A stretch of 64,000 bases of DNA, from assembly GCF_000725485.1 (NCBI RefSeq), contig NZ_JOAG01000046.1, forward strand, positions 1 to 64,000. The letters run 5' to 3'. Made by a program: the position numbers and the translations under genes. This stretch comes from Nonomuraea candida. Lineage in GTDB: Bacteria; Actinomycetota; Actinomycetes; Streptosporangiales; Streptosporangiaceae. Under the pieces are notes generated by a model. The model made no database searches and was not told the DNA's origin. It saw only the letters and a program-made list of their open reading frames with translations. Positions 1-9,130 of this stretch are shown here, piece after piece. Positions within the stretch are counted from its first letter, which is position 1; every line of letters starts with the position of its first letter.

Positions 1-120
1 GGACTGCACCTCATCCACCGCCTTGCGACCCTCCTCCGGCGCAAGCTGGAACAGGAAGGGCGGCTGCGCGGTGGCCTCCACGAAGGCCTGCGCGGCGGGT
101 TCGAGGACAGGCTTGTTCAT
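1..120 (-). CDS. Alpha/beta hydrolase, N-terminal fragment (cut by window edge)
   Basis: Reading leftward from an ATG at 118-120, forty codons are visible, beginning MNKPVLEPAAQAF and containing PPFLFQLAPEEGRK. This resembles the N-terminus of esterase/lipase-type alpha/beta hydrolases, in which a P-E-x-G-R segment precedes the catalytic fold. The catalytic part lies outside the window, so the activity is inferred only from this short stretch. A GGAGAG ribosome site sits 6-7 bases upstream of the ATG. The gene is divergent from the next hydrolase. Confidence 0.6.
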   Translation of the reverse strand, partial: MNKPVLEPAAQAFVEATAQPPFLFQLAPEEGRKAVDEVQS

Positions 121-306
121 GATCTCTCCAAGAGGTGAAAAGGGTGAGAACCCCCATCAGGGGTTCCCGTTCGCCTCACATCCAAGCAAGAGCCGCCCCG
201 GCAGGACGAGGCAGAACCACAGGCGGAAGTACGTTTCCGCCTCGTACCGGTCGCTCGCGGGCTGTTTGGATCGCCGCAGGAAAACCTGCCGATCAGGAGT
301 ATGCGC

Positions 307-1032
307 ATGACGTACAGCACCATCCCGACCGTCGTCCTCGTCCACGGGGCGTTCGCCGACGCCGCCAGCTGGTCGGGCGTGATCGCCGAGCTGCAACAGC
401 AGGGCGTCCCCGTGGTGGCCCCGCCCAACCCGCTGCGCGGCCTGGCGGCCGACGCGGCCTACGTCGCCTCCGTGGTGTCCGGGATCGACGGGCCGGTCGT
501 CCTGGCCGGTCACTCCTACGGCGGCGCGGTCATCACCGTGGCCGGCGCGGCCGAGAACGTCGTCGGCCTGGTCTACGTGGCCGCCTACGTCCCCGACCAG
601 GACGAGAGCCTGGTGGACCTGCAGGGGCGCTTCCCCGAGCCGCCGCTGGCCGCGACCCTGCGCCAGTCGGCCTACCCGGGCGAGGACGGCCGCGACGCCG
701 TGGAGTTCACCATCGCCCCCGAGGCGTTCCCGGGGGTGTTCGCCGCGGATGTGCCCGAGGAGGTGACCCGGGTCCTGGCGGTGGCGCAGCGCCCGCTGGC
801 GGCCGCCGCGTTCACCGAGGCGGCGAGCACGGCGGCCTGGCGGACCAAGCCCGCGTGGGCGGTGATCGCGGACGCCGACCAGGCGATCAACCCGGACCTC
901 CAGCGGTTCGGCGCGGCGCGGGCCGGGGCGAGCGGCGTGGAGATCGCGGGCGCCTCGCACGCCGTGGCGGTCTCGCGGCCCAAGGAGGTCGCGAGCGTGA
1001 TCGTCGAGGCGTTCCGGGCCGTGTCGGCCTGA
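307..1032 (+). CDS. Alpha/beta hydrolase
   Basis: A 241-residue cytosolic alpha/beta hydrolase. The strand-turn-oxyanion segment VVLVHGAFADAASW is near the N-terminus and the nucleophile elbow GHSYGG supplies the catalytic serine. A His near the C-terminus (ASHAVAVS) is the likely third triad member and an acid in VIADADQAI fits the Asp. The family includes esterases and haloalkane-type hydrolases; the substrate cannot be read. An ATG also occurs at 301, but AGGAGT occupies 295-300, so only the in-frame ATG at 307 is correctly spaced. It is a single-gene unit followed by a strong hairpin. Confidence 0.85.
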   Translation: MTYSTIPTVVLVHGAFADAASWSGVIAELQQQGVPVVAPPNPLRGLAADAAYVASVVSGIDGPVVLAGHSYGGAVITVAGAAENVVGLVYVAAYVPDQDESLVDLQGRFPEPPLAATLRQSAYPGEDGRDAVEFTIAPEAFPGVFAADVPEEVTRVLAVAQRPLAAAAFTEAASTAAWRTKPAWAVIADADQAINPDLQRFGAARAGASGVEIAGASHAVAVSRPKEVASVIVEAFRAVSA

Positions 1033-1095
1033 CACGCTCCCCCACGCGTTCCTTTGCCAGGGCGGCGGGCCGTCCTGACCACGGCCGTCTTGATC

Positions 1096-1130
1096 GGCCG
1101 GGCCCGCTCGACGCCTGAGCGGGCCCGGCC
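1096..1130. terminator. Strong hairpin, likely bidirectional terminator
   Basis: A perfect 14-bp stem (GGCCGGGCCCGCTC and its complement) closes a 7-base loop. It lies 64 bases after the hydrolase stop and faces the convergent small gene at 1218-1523. There is no U-tract, as is common in high-GC actinomycetes. Confidence 0.7.
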
Positions 1131-1217
1131 GGCCAGGCGCCGTCATCGTGCCGGACGTGCGGGCCCTTCCGCCGGGGCCCGGGCCGGGCCCGCCGGTGTG
1201 CGGGCACCGGCCGTCGT

Positions 1218-1523
1218 TCAGTCCTCGCCGTTGTAGGCGCGCAGCTCGCGGCGCGCCTGGTGACGGCTGCGGCGACGGTCTTCGCGCCGGAAGTGGTACC
1301 ACTCCTTGCCGCCGCCGAGGGGGCCGCACTCGAACAGGTAGAAGTCGGTGGCGCCCCAGTAGCAGCCGCTTCTTCCGCTGCGGTTCAGGGACGCGCTGCC
1401 GGCGGTGATCTCCTCCGGCAGCGTGCACGGCCCGTACCGGTGGTCGTGCACGGGACGGCAGGCCACCATCGGCGCTTCGGCCATCCCCACCCACCAGGGC
1501 CGGGTCTTGTCGGTCTTGCTCAT
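1218..1523 (-). CDS. Small conserved-type hypothetical protein
   Basis: A 101-residue product starting MSKTDKTRPWWVGMAE. I do not recognise the family. The sequence is Trp/Tyr/Cys-rich in the middle (CRPVHDHRYGPC, GCYWGATDFYLFECG) and has a basic tail (FRREDRRRSRHQARRELRA), which could suit nucleic acid or metal contact, but no fold is evident. Four Cys and several His could be structural. The reading frame stays open further upstream, but AAAGGTGA just before the ATG at 1523 decides the start. It stands alone, convergent with the hydrolase. Confidence 0.65.
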   Translation of the reverse strand: MSKTDKTRPWWVGMAEAPMVACRPVHDHRYGPCTLPEEITAGSASLNRSGRSGCYWGATDFYLFECGPLGGGKEWYHFRREDRRRSRHQARRELRAYNGED

Positions 1524-1834
1524 ACGGTCACCTTTCGGCTCCGCGACGCCCCGGGTTGGGGCCGTCACAAGACCGGATGCACCGTGATCACCTCCGACTT
1601 CGCGTACGACATGACCGGCCCCGAAGCGGCCTCGCCGCTCGGGGAACCTGATTCCCACCCTATTCGGATGGGCCGGGATCGCGTCGCCGAGATGGCGGGG
1701 CTCGCGCTGGTCCTGATCGTCCTCGCCGAGGGCGGCGTGTACTGGTGGCTGACGCTCGCCCAGCTCTCCTCCCGGTCACCGGGCCCCGGCGGGGATGGCG
1801 GTGTATCGCGCGCCGATGTGGCCCGGCGGCCGGC
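1524..1834. other. Intergenic stretch without a supported gene
   Basis: These 311 bases hold only poorly supported frames. A plus-strand frame from 1669 (MGRDRVAEMAG, then a hydrophobic stretch) would run into the 3' end of the MFS gene and has no convincing ribosome site. I see no clear operator or terminator. Confidence 0.4.
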
Positions 1835-3136
1835 TCAGCTGACGGCCAGGGCGGCGATGGCCGGGCCGAAGGCGGCGCCGAGGAGGTAGGCGAGGTTGAA
1901 CAGCCCCATCACGGCCGGTCGCCGCTCCTCCGCCACGGCCAGGCGGGCGCGGTCGGCGAAGACGCCCTGCCCCGACGCCGCGGCCAGGGAGGCCAGGCCC
2001 TGGGCGATCAGCAGCGCCGCCGGTGCCGTGCTCAGGGCGGCGGTCGCCGTCGCGGCTGCGGCCAGCGCCACGAACGACGCCGCGGGGACGGCGAAGGGGA
2101 CGCGTCCGCTCATCGCGATCACCGCGTACGAGGCGAGCCCGCCGAACAGCAGCGGCCAGGTGACGGCCAGCCCGACCTGGCCGCCGCTCCAGCCCGCGGT
2201 CTCGGCCAGGAGCGGGGGCAGCGCGTAGATCAGGCCGAAGTTGACCACCGCCAGCGCGAACGCCAGCCCGGCCGCCACCAGGAACGCGGGCGCCCGGATG
2301 ACGTCCAGGGGCACGAGCCCGGCCGGCCTGGCACGCATCCACAGGGCCAGCGCCACCGCGGCGGCCAGGGCCGCGCCCACGCCCGCCGGCCACGCGTGCG
2401 GGATGAGCACCAGCCCGGTGACCAGGGCCGCCAGCAGGACCATGCCGATCACGTCGAGCCGCCCGCGGGACCCAGACGCCACGTCGATCGGATCGCCGGA
2501 CCCACCCGGCACGTCCGTTCGGCCGCCGGACGCACGTGGCACGCCCGTTGGGCCGCCGGGCGCCGGCGCGGCCGGGCTGCGGCGCAGCACGAGCGGCACG
2601 CCGAGCACGGCGAGCACGGGCAGCGCCAGCGCCGCCCGCCAGCCGGCCAGGCCGGACACGAGCTCCCCGGCCAGCGGCGCGATCGCGCCGGTCGTCGCCA
2701 GCGAGGCCGTGACCAGGCCCATGGCGCGCGGCGAGATGGTGAGGCTCATGGCGATCGTGGTGAGTCCCGCCGTGCCCAGCCCCATGAGGGCGCTCCCGGC
2801 CGCCAGGTACGGCAGGGCGGAGCCGGTCACCGTCACGGCGGCGCCCAGGAGCACCAGCACCGCGGCGAGAGGCGTCGCCACGCGGGCGCCGAGCCGGCCC
2901 TGCAGCCCGGCCACCAGCGGGGTGCCGACCGCGATGGCCCATCCGAACGCGGTCACCACCCAGGTCACCTGCGTGATGGCGAGGCCGAGCTCCCCTGCGA
3001 CATGGGGCAGCACCAGCGCCGGACCCGCGATGCCGAACGACATGGGACCGGCCATCAGCGCCAGCCAGACCGCCGACACCCCCTTCCGCCGAGCGCCCCT
3101 CACCGCACCGAGACGCGGCGTCGTGGCGGCGCTCAT
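1835..3136 (-). CDS. MFS transporter
   Basis: A 433-residue inner-membrane protein of the major facilitator superfamily, with about 12 hydrophobic segments and an Arg/Gly/Asp-rich central loop (around residues 195-225) between the two six-helix halves. The N-terminal half keeps the usual Gly/Pro-rich helices. The substrate is unknown; drug or metabolite efflux is the commonest role. Its ATG overlaps the stop of the upstream alkene reductase gene (ATGA at 3133-3136), so the two are translationally coupled. The pair is divergent from the LuxR-type regulator at 4323, a plausible controller. Confidence 0.85.
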   Translation of the reverse strand: MSAATTPRLGAVRGARRKGVSAVWLALMAGPMSFGIAGPALVLPHVAGELGLAITQVTWVVTAFGWAIAVGTPLVAGLQGRLGARVATPLAAVLVLLGAAVTVTGSALPYLAAGSALMGLGTAGLTTIAMSLTISPRAMGLVTASLATTGAIAPLAGELVSGLAGWRAALALPVLAVLGVPLVLRRSPAAPAPGGPTGVPRASGGRTDVPGGSGDPIDVASGSRGRLDVIGMVLLAALVTGLVLIPHAWPAGVGAALAAAVALALWMRARPAGLVPLDVIRAPAFLVAAGLAFALAVVNFGLIYALPPLLAETAGWSGGQVGLAVTWPLLFGGLASYAVIAMSGRVPFAVPAASFVALAAAATATAALSTAPAALLIAQGLASLAAASGQGVFADRARLAVAEERRPAVMGLFNLAYLLGAAFGPAIAALAVS

Positions 3137-4212
3137 CGGGTCTCCTCCAGTGTCGGGTAGTCGGTGTAGCCGCGGTGGTCCCCGCCGTAGAACGTGGCGG
3201 GGTCGGCCTTGCCGTACGGGCCGCCGGCCGCGACCCGGGCGGGCAGGTCGGGGTTGGCCAGCCAGAGCTGGCCGAAGGAGATGGCGTCGGCGACCCCCGA
3301 GGCGAGCGCCTCCTCCCCGTCCGTCACGGTCGCGGGCTCGTCACCCGCGCCCGGGTGCGGGTTGAGCAGCAGCGAGCCTGGCCAGGCGGCGCGCAGCTCC
3401 TCGGTGATCGGCCGCGTGCCGTACTCCGACACGTGCAGGTACCCCAGCCCGTACGGCGCCAGCGCCCGCACCAGGGCCGGGTAGAGGATCTCCGGGTCGC
3501 TCTCGGCCATGCCGTTGTAGGTGATGCCGGGCGAGATGCGCAGCCCGGTGCGCGCGGGGCCGATCGCGTCGCCGACCGCCCGCGCGACCTCGACGGCGAA
3601 CCGGATGCGCCGCTCCACCGATCCGCCGTAGGCGTCGGTGCGCCGGTTGGTGTTGTCCGACAGGAACTGGTGGATGAGGTAGCCGCTGGCGCCGTGCAGC
3701 TCCACGCCGTCGAACCCGGCGTCCATCGCGTATCGCGCGGCCGTCACGAAGTCGTCGATGGCGCGGGCGATGTCGTCCAGGGTCATGGCTCGGGGCGTGG
3801 GGTGGTCCAGCAGCCCCTGCGGGGTGTAGAGGCGCTCGCCCGAGGCGATGGCCGAAGGGGCCAGCGGCAGCTCGCCGCCGGGGTAGAGGCACGGGTGGCC
3901 GATCCGGCCGGCGTGCATGAGCTGTACGAAGATCCGCCCGCCGCGCCCGTGCACCTCGTCGGTGACCTTGCGCCAGGCCGCCGCCTGTTCCGGCGAGTGC
4001 AGCCCGGGGGTGTCGATGTACCCCTGCCCGATCACGCAGGGCTGGGTGCCCTCGGCGATGATCAGCCCGGCGCCGGAGCGCTGGCCGTAGTACTCGGCGG
4101 TCAGCTCGCCGACCAGGCCGCCGCGGGCCCGGCTGCGGGTCATCGGGGCCATGACGAGCCGGTTGGGCAGGTCCAGGCGGCCGATCGTCACCGGCTTGAG
4201 AAGATCGCTCAT
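3133..4212 (-). CDS. Alkene reductase, Old Yellow Enzyme family
   Basis: A 359-residue FMN-dependent ene-reductase (NemA/OYE type) that uses NAD(P)H to reduce activated C=C bonds or nitro compounds in the cytosol. Visible family marks are the N-terminal NRLVMAPMTRSRA strand, the FVQLMHAGRIGHP segment, the active-site pair in GFDGVELHGASGYLIHQFLS, and the Arg/Gly FMN-phosphate region near the C-terminus (GVADAISFGQLWLANPDL). The length is normal. It is first in an operon with the MFS gene, which suggests that reduction of an electrophilic compound and its export are co-expressed. Confidence 0.93.
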   Translation of the reverse strand: MSDLLKPVTIGRLDLPNRLVMAPMTRSRARGGLVGELTAEYYGQRSGAGLIIAEGTQPCVIGQGYIDTPGLHSPEQAAAWRKVTDEVHGRGGRIFVQLMHAGRIGHPCLYPGGELPLAPSAIASGERLYTPQGLLDHPTPRAMTLDDIARAIDDFVTAARYAMDAGFDGVELHGASGYLIHQFLSDNTNRRTDAYGGSVERRIRFAVEVARAVGDAIGPARTGLRISPGITYNGMAESDPEILYPALVRALAPYGLGYLHVSEYGTRPITEELRAAWPGSLLLNPHPGAGDEPATVTDGEEALASGVADAISFGQLWLANPDLPARVAAGGPYGKADPATFYGGDHRGYTDYPTLEETR

Positions 4213-4322
4213 ATCGTGCTCGCTTTCATGCGGTGGTTTGCGCAGCTCCGAGGCTAGGAAGCGGTAAATACGGGGCGAATCGGTAAGGTTTCGGTATCTA
4301 CGTACGGTGATCGGAGACTGGG

Positions 4323-7046
4323 GTGCTGTTCGGCAGGGACGGCGAACGCGCGGCGATCGGGGCCTTGGTCGACGCGGCGCGGCAGGGCCGCAGCGGCGGC
4401 CTCGTGGTCCGGGGCGAGCCGGGCATCGGCAAGTCGGCGCTGCTGGCCTGGGCCGCCGGGTACGCCGGCCGGCTGGGCCTGCGCACGCTGTCGGTCACCG
4501 GGATCGAGGCCGAGGCCGACCTCGCCTTCGGCGGGCTCGTGCAGCTGCTCTGGCCGCTGCAGGACCGGATCGGCGCGCTGCCCGGACCGCAGGCCGACAT
4601 GCTGCGGGCCGTGCTGGCGCCCGGGCACGGGCCGGCGCCGCAGGACAGGTTCCTGTCCGGGCTGGCCGTGCTGACCCTGCTGGCCGAGGTCGCCGAGGAC
4701 GGCCCGCTGCTGTGCCTGGTGGACGACGCGCACTGGCTGGACCAGGCCACCACCGACGCGCTGCTGTTCGCCGCGCGCAGGCTGTCGGCGGAAGGGGTGG
4801 CGCTGCTGTTCGCAGCCCGCGACGAGGGCTTCGCCGCCGCGGGCCTGCCCGAGGCGCGGCCCGCGCGCCTGTCGGACGCCGACGCCGCCGCGCTGCTGGC
4901 CGACCGCGGCCTCCTGCCCTCCTCGCGTGAGCAGGTCGTCCGGGAGGCGGCGGGCAACCCGCTGGCGCTGCTGGAGTTCGCCTCGGCACAGCACGCCCAC
5001 CACACCGTGGCCGGGCCGATGCCCGTGCCCGACCGGGTCCTGGCCTCCTTCCGCGCGCGGATCGGCGCGCTGCCGGAACGGACCCGCCAGATGATGCTGG
5101 TGCTCGCCGCCGAGGGGCGCGGCCACCTGCCCACCCTGCTGGGCGGGGCGCAGGCGCTGGGCGTCGGGCTGGAGGACCTGGCGGAGGCCGAGAAGGACGG
5201 CCTGGTCGAGGTCACCGAGAGTGTCGTGGCGTTCCGCCATCCCCTCATCGGCACGGCCGCCTACCAGGGCGCCCCGGTGGCGCGCCGGGTCGCGGCGCAC
5301 CGGGCGCTGGCAGCGGCCGCGACCGACGACGACTGCCGGGCCCGTCACCTGGCCGCCGCGACGACCTCGACGGACCGCGAGGTGTCCGACGAGATCGCCC
5401 GCGCGGCCGAGCGTGCCCGCGGGCGCACGGCCTACGCCGCCGCGTCAGGGCTGTACGAGCAGGCGGCGCGGATCAGCCCCGAGCCGCTCACCCGCGCCGA
5501 GCGGCTCGGGGAGGCCGCCTGGCTGGCCCTGTCCGTCGGGCACCTCTCGCGTGCCGTGGCCCTGGTGGAGGAGGCCGAGCGGCTGGCGTACGGCGCCCGC
5601 CCGCCGGCCGTCCTGGGGCCGGTGCGCGCGGCCGTGGAGTTCGAGGCGGGCGAGCGCAGGAGGGCCGCCCGGATCCTGGCGGAGCGCGCGGCCACCGCGC
5701 CGCCGGAGCAGGCGGCGGCGATGCTGCGGGCCAGCGCCGGCTACGGCTGGCTCCACGGCGACCGGGAGGCGATACTCGCCGCGGCCCGCCGCCTGGACGA
5801 GCTGGGCCGGCCCGATCCGATGGTGGCGGGCCTGGCGGCGCTGGTGCGGGAGGACTACGCGCGGGGCGTGCCGCTGCTCACCGAGTTCGTCGAGGCCGCG
5901 CGCCGCGCGGAGGCCGGGTACACGGCCGGGTCCACAGCCGGGTTCACAGCCGGGTCGACGGCCGGGCCGCCGGCCGAGGGCGTGACCCAGCCGGCGGCGG
6001 CGGGGCTGACGATTTCCTGGGCGACGCTCTGCGCGATGATCCTCGGCGCCGACGAGGCCGCCGTGGAGCTGGCCGACGCCGGGGTGGCGCGCTGCCGCCG
6101 GCACGGCCTCGTCGGCGCGCTGCCGCACCGGCTGCAGGACCTGGCCGGCGTGCTGGTCGCGACCGGCCGCCACCGCGACGCCGAGGCCACCGTCGAGGAG
6201 GCCGTCCAGCTCGCCAGGGACACCGGGCTCGAAGCGCGCGTCGCGCACCTGTACTCGGTGCTGGCCAGGGTCGCCGCCATCGAGGGCGACGAGGAGCGCT
6301 GCGCCCGGCTGGCCAGTGACGCGCCCGATACCGGCGGCATGGCGGGAACGACCGCGCTGAGCCTGCTCGACCTGGGCCTGGGCCGCCACGCCGCCGCCCT
6401 CGACCGGCTGGAGGCCGCGGCACGCGGGCCGCTGCGGCACGCGGCCGGCCTGCTCGCCGCCGCCGCCGACCAGGTGGAGGCCGCCGTACGCCTGGGCGAG
6501 CCCGGGCGGGCCGCCGAGCCGCTGCACCGGCTGGAGTCCTGGGCGCGGGCGGGCGGCCGGCCGTGGGCGGAGGCCCTGAGCGCCCGCTGCCGCGCCCTGC
6601 TGGGCGGGGACGAGGCCGACTATGTGCGCGCGCTGGACGCGCACGCACGCGCCGACCGGCCGTTCGAGCAGGCCAGGACCGAACTGCTGTACGGCGAGTG
6701 GCTGCGTCGCGCCAAGCGGCGCGGAGAGGCCCGCGACCGGCTGCGCTCGGCGCTGACCGTCTTCGAGCGCCTGCGCGCCGCGCCCTGGGCGGCGCGGGCG
6801 CGGGCGGAGCTGCAGGCCACCGGGGAGAGCCTGCCGCAGGCCGAGGCCACCGCGGCCGGCCTGCTCGACCGGCTCACGGCCCGCGAGTTGCACGTCGTAC
6901 GGCTGGCGGCCGAAGGCGGCTCCAGCCGGGAGATCGGCGCCCAGCTCTTCCTCAGCCCGCGCACCGTCGAGCACCACCTCTACCGCGCCTTCCGCAAGCT
7001 CGGCATCCGCACCCGCCGCGAGCTCGCCCGCCTCGATCTCGGCTGA
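4323..7046 (+). CDS. LuxR-family regulator with large ATPase domain (LAL type)
   Basis: A 907-residue transcription regulator. An N-terminal STAND-type ATPase carries Walker A GEPGIGKS at residues 31-38 and Walker B-like LLCLVDDAHWLD near 130-141. A long helical repeat region follows, and a C-terminal LuxR helix-turn-helix (LTARELHVVRLAAEG ... SPRTVEHHLYRAFRKLG) fills the last 60 residues. The start is GTG at 4323, since the protein begins with the typical LFGRD motif. It is divergent from the reductase-MFS pair and probably controls it. A short 12-bp tandem repeat expands a linker near residue 530-550. Confidence 0.9.
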   Translation: MLFGRDGERAAIGALVDAARQGRSGGLVVRGEPGIGKSALLAWAAGYAGRLGLRTLSVTGIEAEADLAFGGLVQLLWPLQDRIGALPGPQADMLRAVLAPGHGPAPQDRFLSGLAVLTLLAEVAEDGPLLCLVDDAHWLDQATTDALLFAARRLSAEGVALLFAARDEGFAAAGLPEARPARLSDADAAALLADRGLLPSSREQVVREAAGNPLALLEFASAQHAHHTVAGPMPVPDRVLASFRARIGALPERTRQMMLVLAAEGRGHLPTLLGGAQALGVGLEDLAEAEKDGLVEVTESVVAFRHPLIGTAAYQGAPVARRVAAHRALAAAATDDDCRARHLAAATTSTDREVSDEIARAAERARGRTAYAAASGLYEQAARISPEPLTRAERLGEAAWLALSVGHLSRAVALVEEAERLAYGARPPAVLGPVRAAVEFEAGERRRAARILAERAATAPPEQAAAMLRASAGYGWLHGDREAILAAARRLDELGRPDPMVAGLAALVREDYARGVPLLTEFVEAARRAEAGYTAGSTAGFTAGSTAGPPAEGVTQPAAAGLTISWATLCAMILGADEAAVELADAGVARCRRHGLVGALPHRLQDLAGVLVATGRHRDAEATVEEAVQLARDTGLEARVAHLYSVLARVAAIEGDEERCARLASDAPDTGGMAGTTALSLLDLGLGRHAAALDRLEAAARGPLRHAAGLLAAAADQVEAAVRLGEPGRAAEPLHRLESWARAGGRPWAEALSARCRALLGGDEADYVRALDAHARADRPFEQARTELLYGEWLRRAKRRGEARDRLRSALTVFERLRAAPWAARARAELQATGESLPQAEATAAGLLDRLTARELHVVRLAAEGGSSREIGAQLFLSPRTVEHHLYRAFRKLGIRTRRELARLDLG
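5913..5960 (+). repeat. 12-bp tandem repeat inside the LuxR-ATPase gene
   Basis: Four units on the theme GCCGGGTNCACN encode the repeating linker AGxT/AGxS (AGYTAGSTAGFTAGSTAG) in the helical middle part. A fifth, diverged unit follows. It looks like replication slippage in a tolerant linker. Confidence 0.7.
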
Positions 7047-7066
7047 GGCGAGAAGGGCTCCCGGGC

Positions 7067-7170
7067 TCAGAGGAGATCGACGGCCCGCTCGGGCTCCAGG
7101 CTGGTGCCGCAGGCGAACGCCGCGTCGTACGCGTCCTCACCCAGGGCCTGCCGGGCGCACGGGTCCCGGC
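7067..7170 (-). pseudogene. C-terminal relic of a second ATPase-type regulator
   Basis: On the minus strand the frame ending at the TGA in 7067-7069 reads ARQALGEDAYDAAFACGTSL then EPERAVDLL. This matches the usual C-terminal tail of LuxR/AfsR-type ATPase regulators (LG..AF...W..G..L..EEAV..L). Nothing recognisable precedes it and there is no start codon or upstream domain, so it appears to be the end of a deleted gene. It is convergent with the intact regulator ending at 7046. The assignment rests on about 30 residues. Confidence 0.45.
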
Positions 7171-7265
7171 TCGCGGTGACTCCGCACGGTTTCACCCATT
7201 CGCGGTGACTTCCGTCATGGGGGACCGATGACATCGCCGTCTATCTGACCGCCACTCCCCCGGCG

Positions 7266-8453
7266 ATGCTGGCACGCATGATCTCCTTCTTGTCAGCGAG
7301 CACGGCCGTCGTCATGATCGCGTCACTGGCCACCTCCGGTCCGGCCGGCGCCGGCGGGCAGTCACTCGACCAGTCGCTGCGGGCGGTGCACGAGGCCGGC
7401 ATGTACGGCGTCTACTCCAGCGCCCGCGACGGCGGCCGTACCTGGCGGGGCGCGGCCGGCGTGGCCGACCTCCGGACCCGCCGCCCTGTACGCCCGGACC
7501 TGGTGCACCGCATCGGCAGCGTCACCAAGGCCTTCACCGCCGTGGCGGTACTGCGGCAGGTTGACCGCGGTGCCATCGGCCTGGACACCCCGGTCCGCGC
7601 CTACCTGCCCGAGCTGGTCACGGACGAGCGGATCACGGTACGAATGCTGCTCAACCACACCAGCCACATCCCCGATTACCTCCCCCAGGTGTTCCCCTCG
7701 ACCGTGACAGGGTCGCCGGAGAGCCTCGACGCCAACCGGTTCCGTGCCTTCACCAAGAGGGAGCTGGCCGAGCTGGGCCTCGGACAGCCCCCTACGGGTG
7801 AGCCGGGGGCGGAGCCGGGCGCGTACAGCAACACGAACTACATCCTGGCCGGCCTCGTCCTGGAGCGGGTCACGGGCCGTAGCGCGGAGGAGCACATCAC
7901 CGGCGACGTGATCCGCCGCGCGGGCCTGCGCCACACGTCCTTCCCTCGGACCCCCCGCATCCCGGGCCCCCACTCCAAGGCCTACACCTCGATCTTCGGC
8001 CTGGTCGAGCCGCCCCGCGAGTACAGCGTCTACGACATGTCATGGGCGAGCACGGCCGGCGCCATCACCTCCACGATGGACGACCTCAACCGCTTCTTCC
8101 GTGCCCTGCTCGGCGGCGAGCTCCTCGGCGCCGCGCGACTGGCCGACATGCGCACGACCGTTCCCATCACCGCCGGGCAGGGCCGCGTCGCGTACGGCCT
8201 CGGCATCTACGCATACGACCTGCCGTGCGGCCGATTCTGGGGCACCGACGGCGGCGTCTTCGGCATGGGCACCCGCGCGGTCGCCGGCCCCGACGGCCGC
8301 CGCCAGCTCGCCTTCGGCACCAACCGCACCTGGTACCAGCGCCTGAACGACGACGGCGGCATCGATCCCCACCCCATCGACCACGCCCTCGATCGCCTCA
8401 CCGTGGTGGCTCTGTGCGGAACGGGCATCGACGAGCACCCGGTGCGCGGGTGA
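7266..8453 (+). CDS. Secreted serine hydrolase, class C beta-lactamase/DD-peptidase family
   Basis: A 395-residue exported protein with an N-terminal hydrophobic signal (about residues 5-30, ending near GPAGAGG). The penicillin-binding fold motifs are present: SxxK as SVTK at residues 85-88, YxN as YSN in GAYSNTNY near 183, and the third-motif position as a GTDGG segment near the C-terminus. Family members are D-alanyl-D-alanine carboxypeptidases, esterases or beta-lactamases; the text cannot choose. ATG at 7266 and ATG at 7278 are both possible and neither has a good ribosome site. It is monocistronic. Confidence 0.85.
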   Translation: MLARMISFLSASTAVVMIASLATSGPAGAGGQSLDQSLRAVHEAGMYGVYSSARDGGRTWRGAAGVADLRTRRPVRPDLVHRIGSVTKAFTAVAVLRQVDRGAIGLDTPVRAYLPELVTDERITVRMLLNHTSHIPDYLPQVFPSTVTGSPESLDANRFRAFTKRELAELGLGQPPTGEPGAEPGAYSNTNYILAGLVLERVTGRSAEEHITGDVIRRAGLRHTSFPRTPRIPGPHSKAYTSIFGLVEPPREYSVYDMSWASTAGAITSTMDDLNRFFRALLGGELLGAARLADMRTTVPITAGQGRVAYGLGIYAYDLPCGRFWGTDGGVFGMGTRAVAGPDGRRQLAFGTNRTWYQRLNDDGGIDPHPIDHALDRLTVVALCGTGIDEHPVRG

Positions 8454-8551
8454 GGCCGAGGGGACGATCCGTCCCTCCTGGGGGTGCGGCACTGGCAGGG
8501 GCCGATGATGGAGTGATCTGGTTCCCTGCACCCGGGACTTTGATGCAGGCC

Positions 8552-8956
8552 CTAGTCGATGATCGCGGTGACCTCGGCCTCGATGAGAATGCCGGGCTCG
8601 AAGAGGATGTCGACCCCGATCAGCGCGAGCGGCGGCGTCGCGATGTCGAACTCGCGGGCGGCCTGTTCGATGCCCGCGTTGAAGGCGTCGTACATGTCCC
8701 TCTTCCAGCCCGCGGCGTACCAGGTGAAGCGGACGACGTCGTGGAACGTGGCCCCCGCGGCGTCGAGCGCCTTGGCGACGTTGCGGTAGACCTGGGCGAC
8801 CTGTCCGGCGAGGTCGCCCGGTGCCACGAGGTCGCCGTTCTCGTCCCAGGCGACCTGTCCGGCGATGTGGACCTGCCTGCTCCCCGTCGCCACCGCGACG
8901 TGGTGGTAGATCGGGACCCGGACATGCCGGTCAGGGTTGATGAGCGAAACGGCCAT
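8552..8956 (-). CDS. RidA family protein
   Basis: A 134-residue YjgF/YER057c/UK114-type protein. The family deaminates reactive enamine/imine intermediates or has related scavenging roles, acting as a trimer in the cytosol. The sequence has the typical order: VHIAGQVAWDENGDLV, a QVAQVYRNVAKALDAAGA helix, and a C-terminal GVDILFEPGILIEAEVTAI strand. The Arg that binds the carboxylate in canonical RidA, expected in a C-terminal R-x-x-V motif, is not evident, so it may belong to a divergent subgroup. GAGGAGA precedes the ATG. It is divergent from an HxlR-type regulator. Confidence 0.9.
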   Translation of the reverse strand: MAVSLINPDRHVRVPIYHHVAVATGSRQVHIAGQVAWDENGDLVAPGDLAGQVAQVYRNVAKALDAAGATFHDVVRFTWYAAGWKRDMYDAFNAGIEQAAREFDIATPPLALIGVDILFEPGILIEAEVTAIID

Positions 8957-9130
8957 GAGATCTCCTCATTCGTTCTTTCGGGTGGCAGGGCGGACGAGCT
9001 TTCAGGTGGCAGGGCAGCGAAGCGCCGCCGTGAGCACCGCAGCCCCCGTGCTCTCTTGCGGTTACTCGGAAACCATAGGAGAGTGTTGACTGACGTGGAA
9101 GAACGCACTTTTCGGTGACGGGGGAACCTG

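Noticed and set aside
1745..3365. Long plus-strand frames opposite the MFS and alkene reductase genes
   Set aside because: Both are shadows of well recognised minus-strand enzymes and contain only Arg/Gly/Ala-rich sequence.
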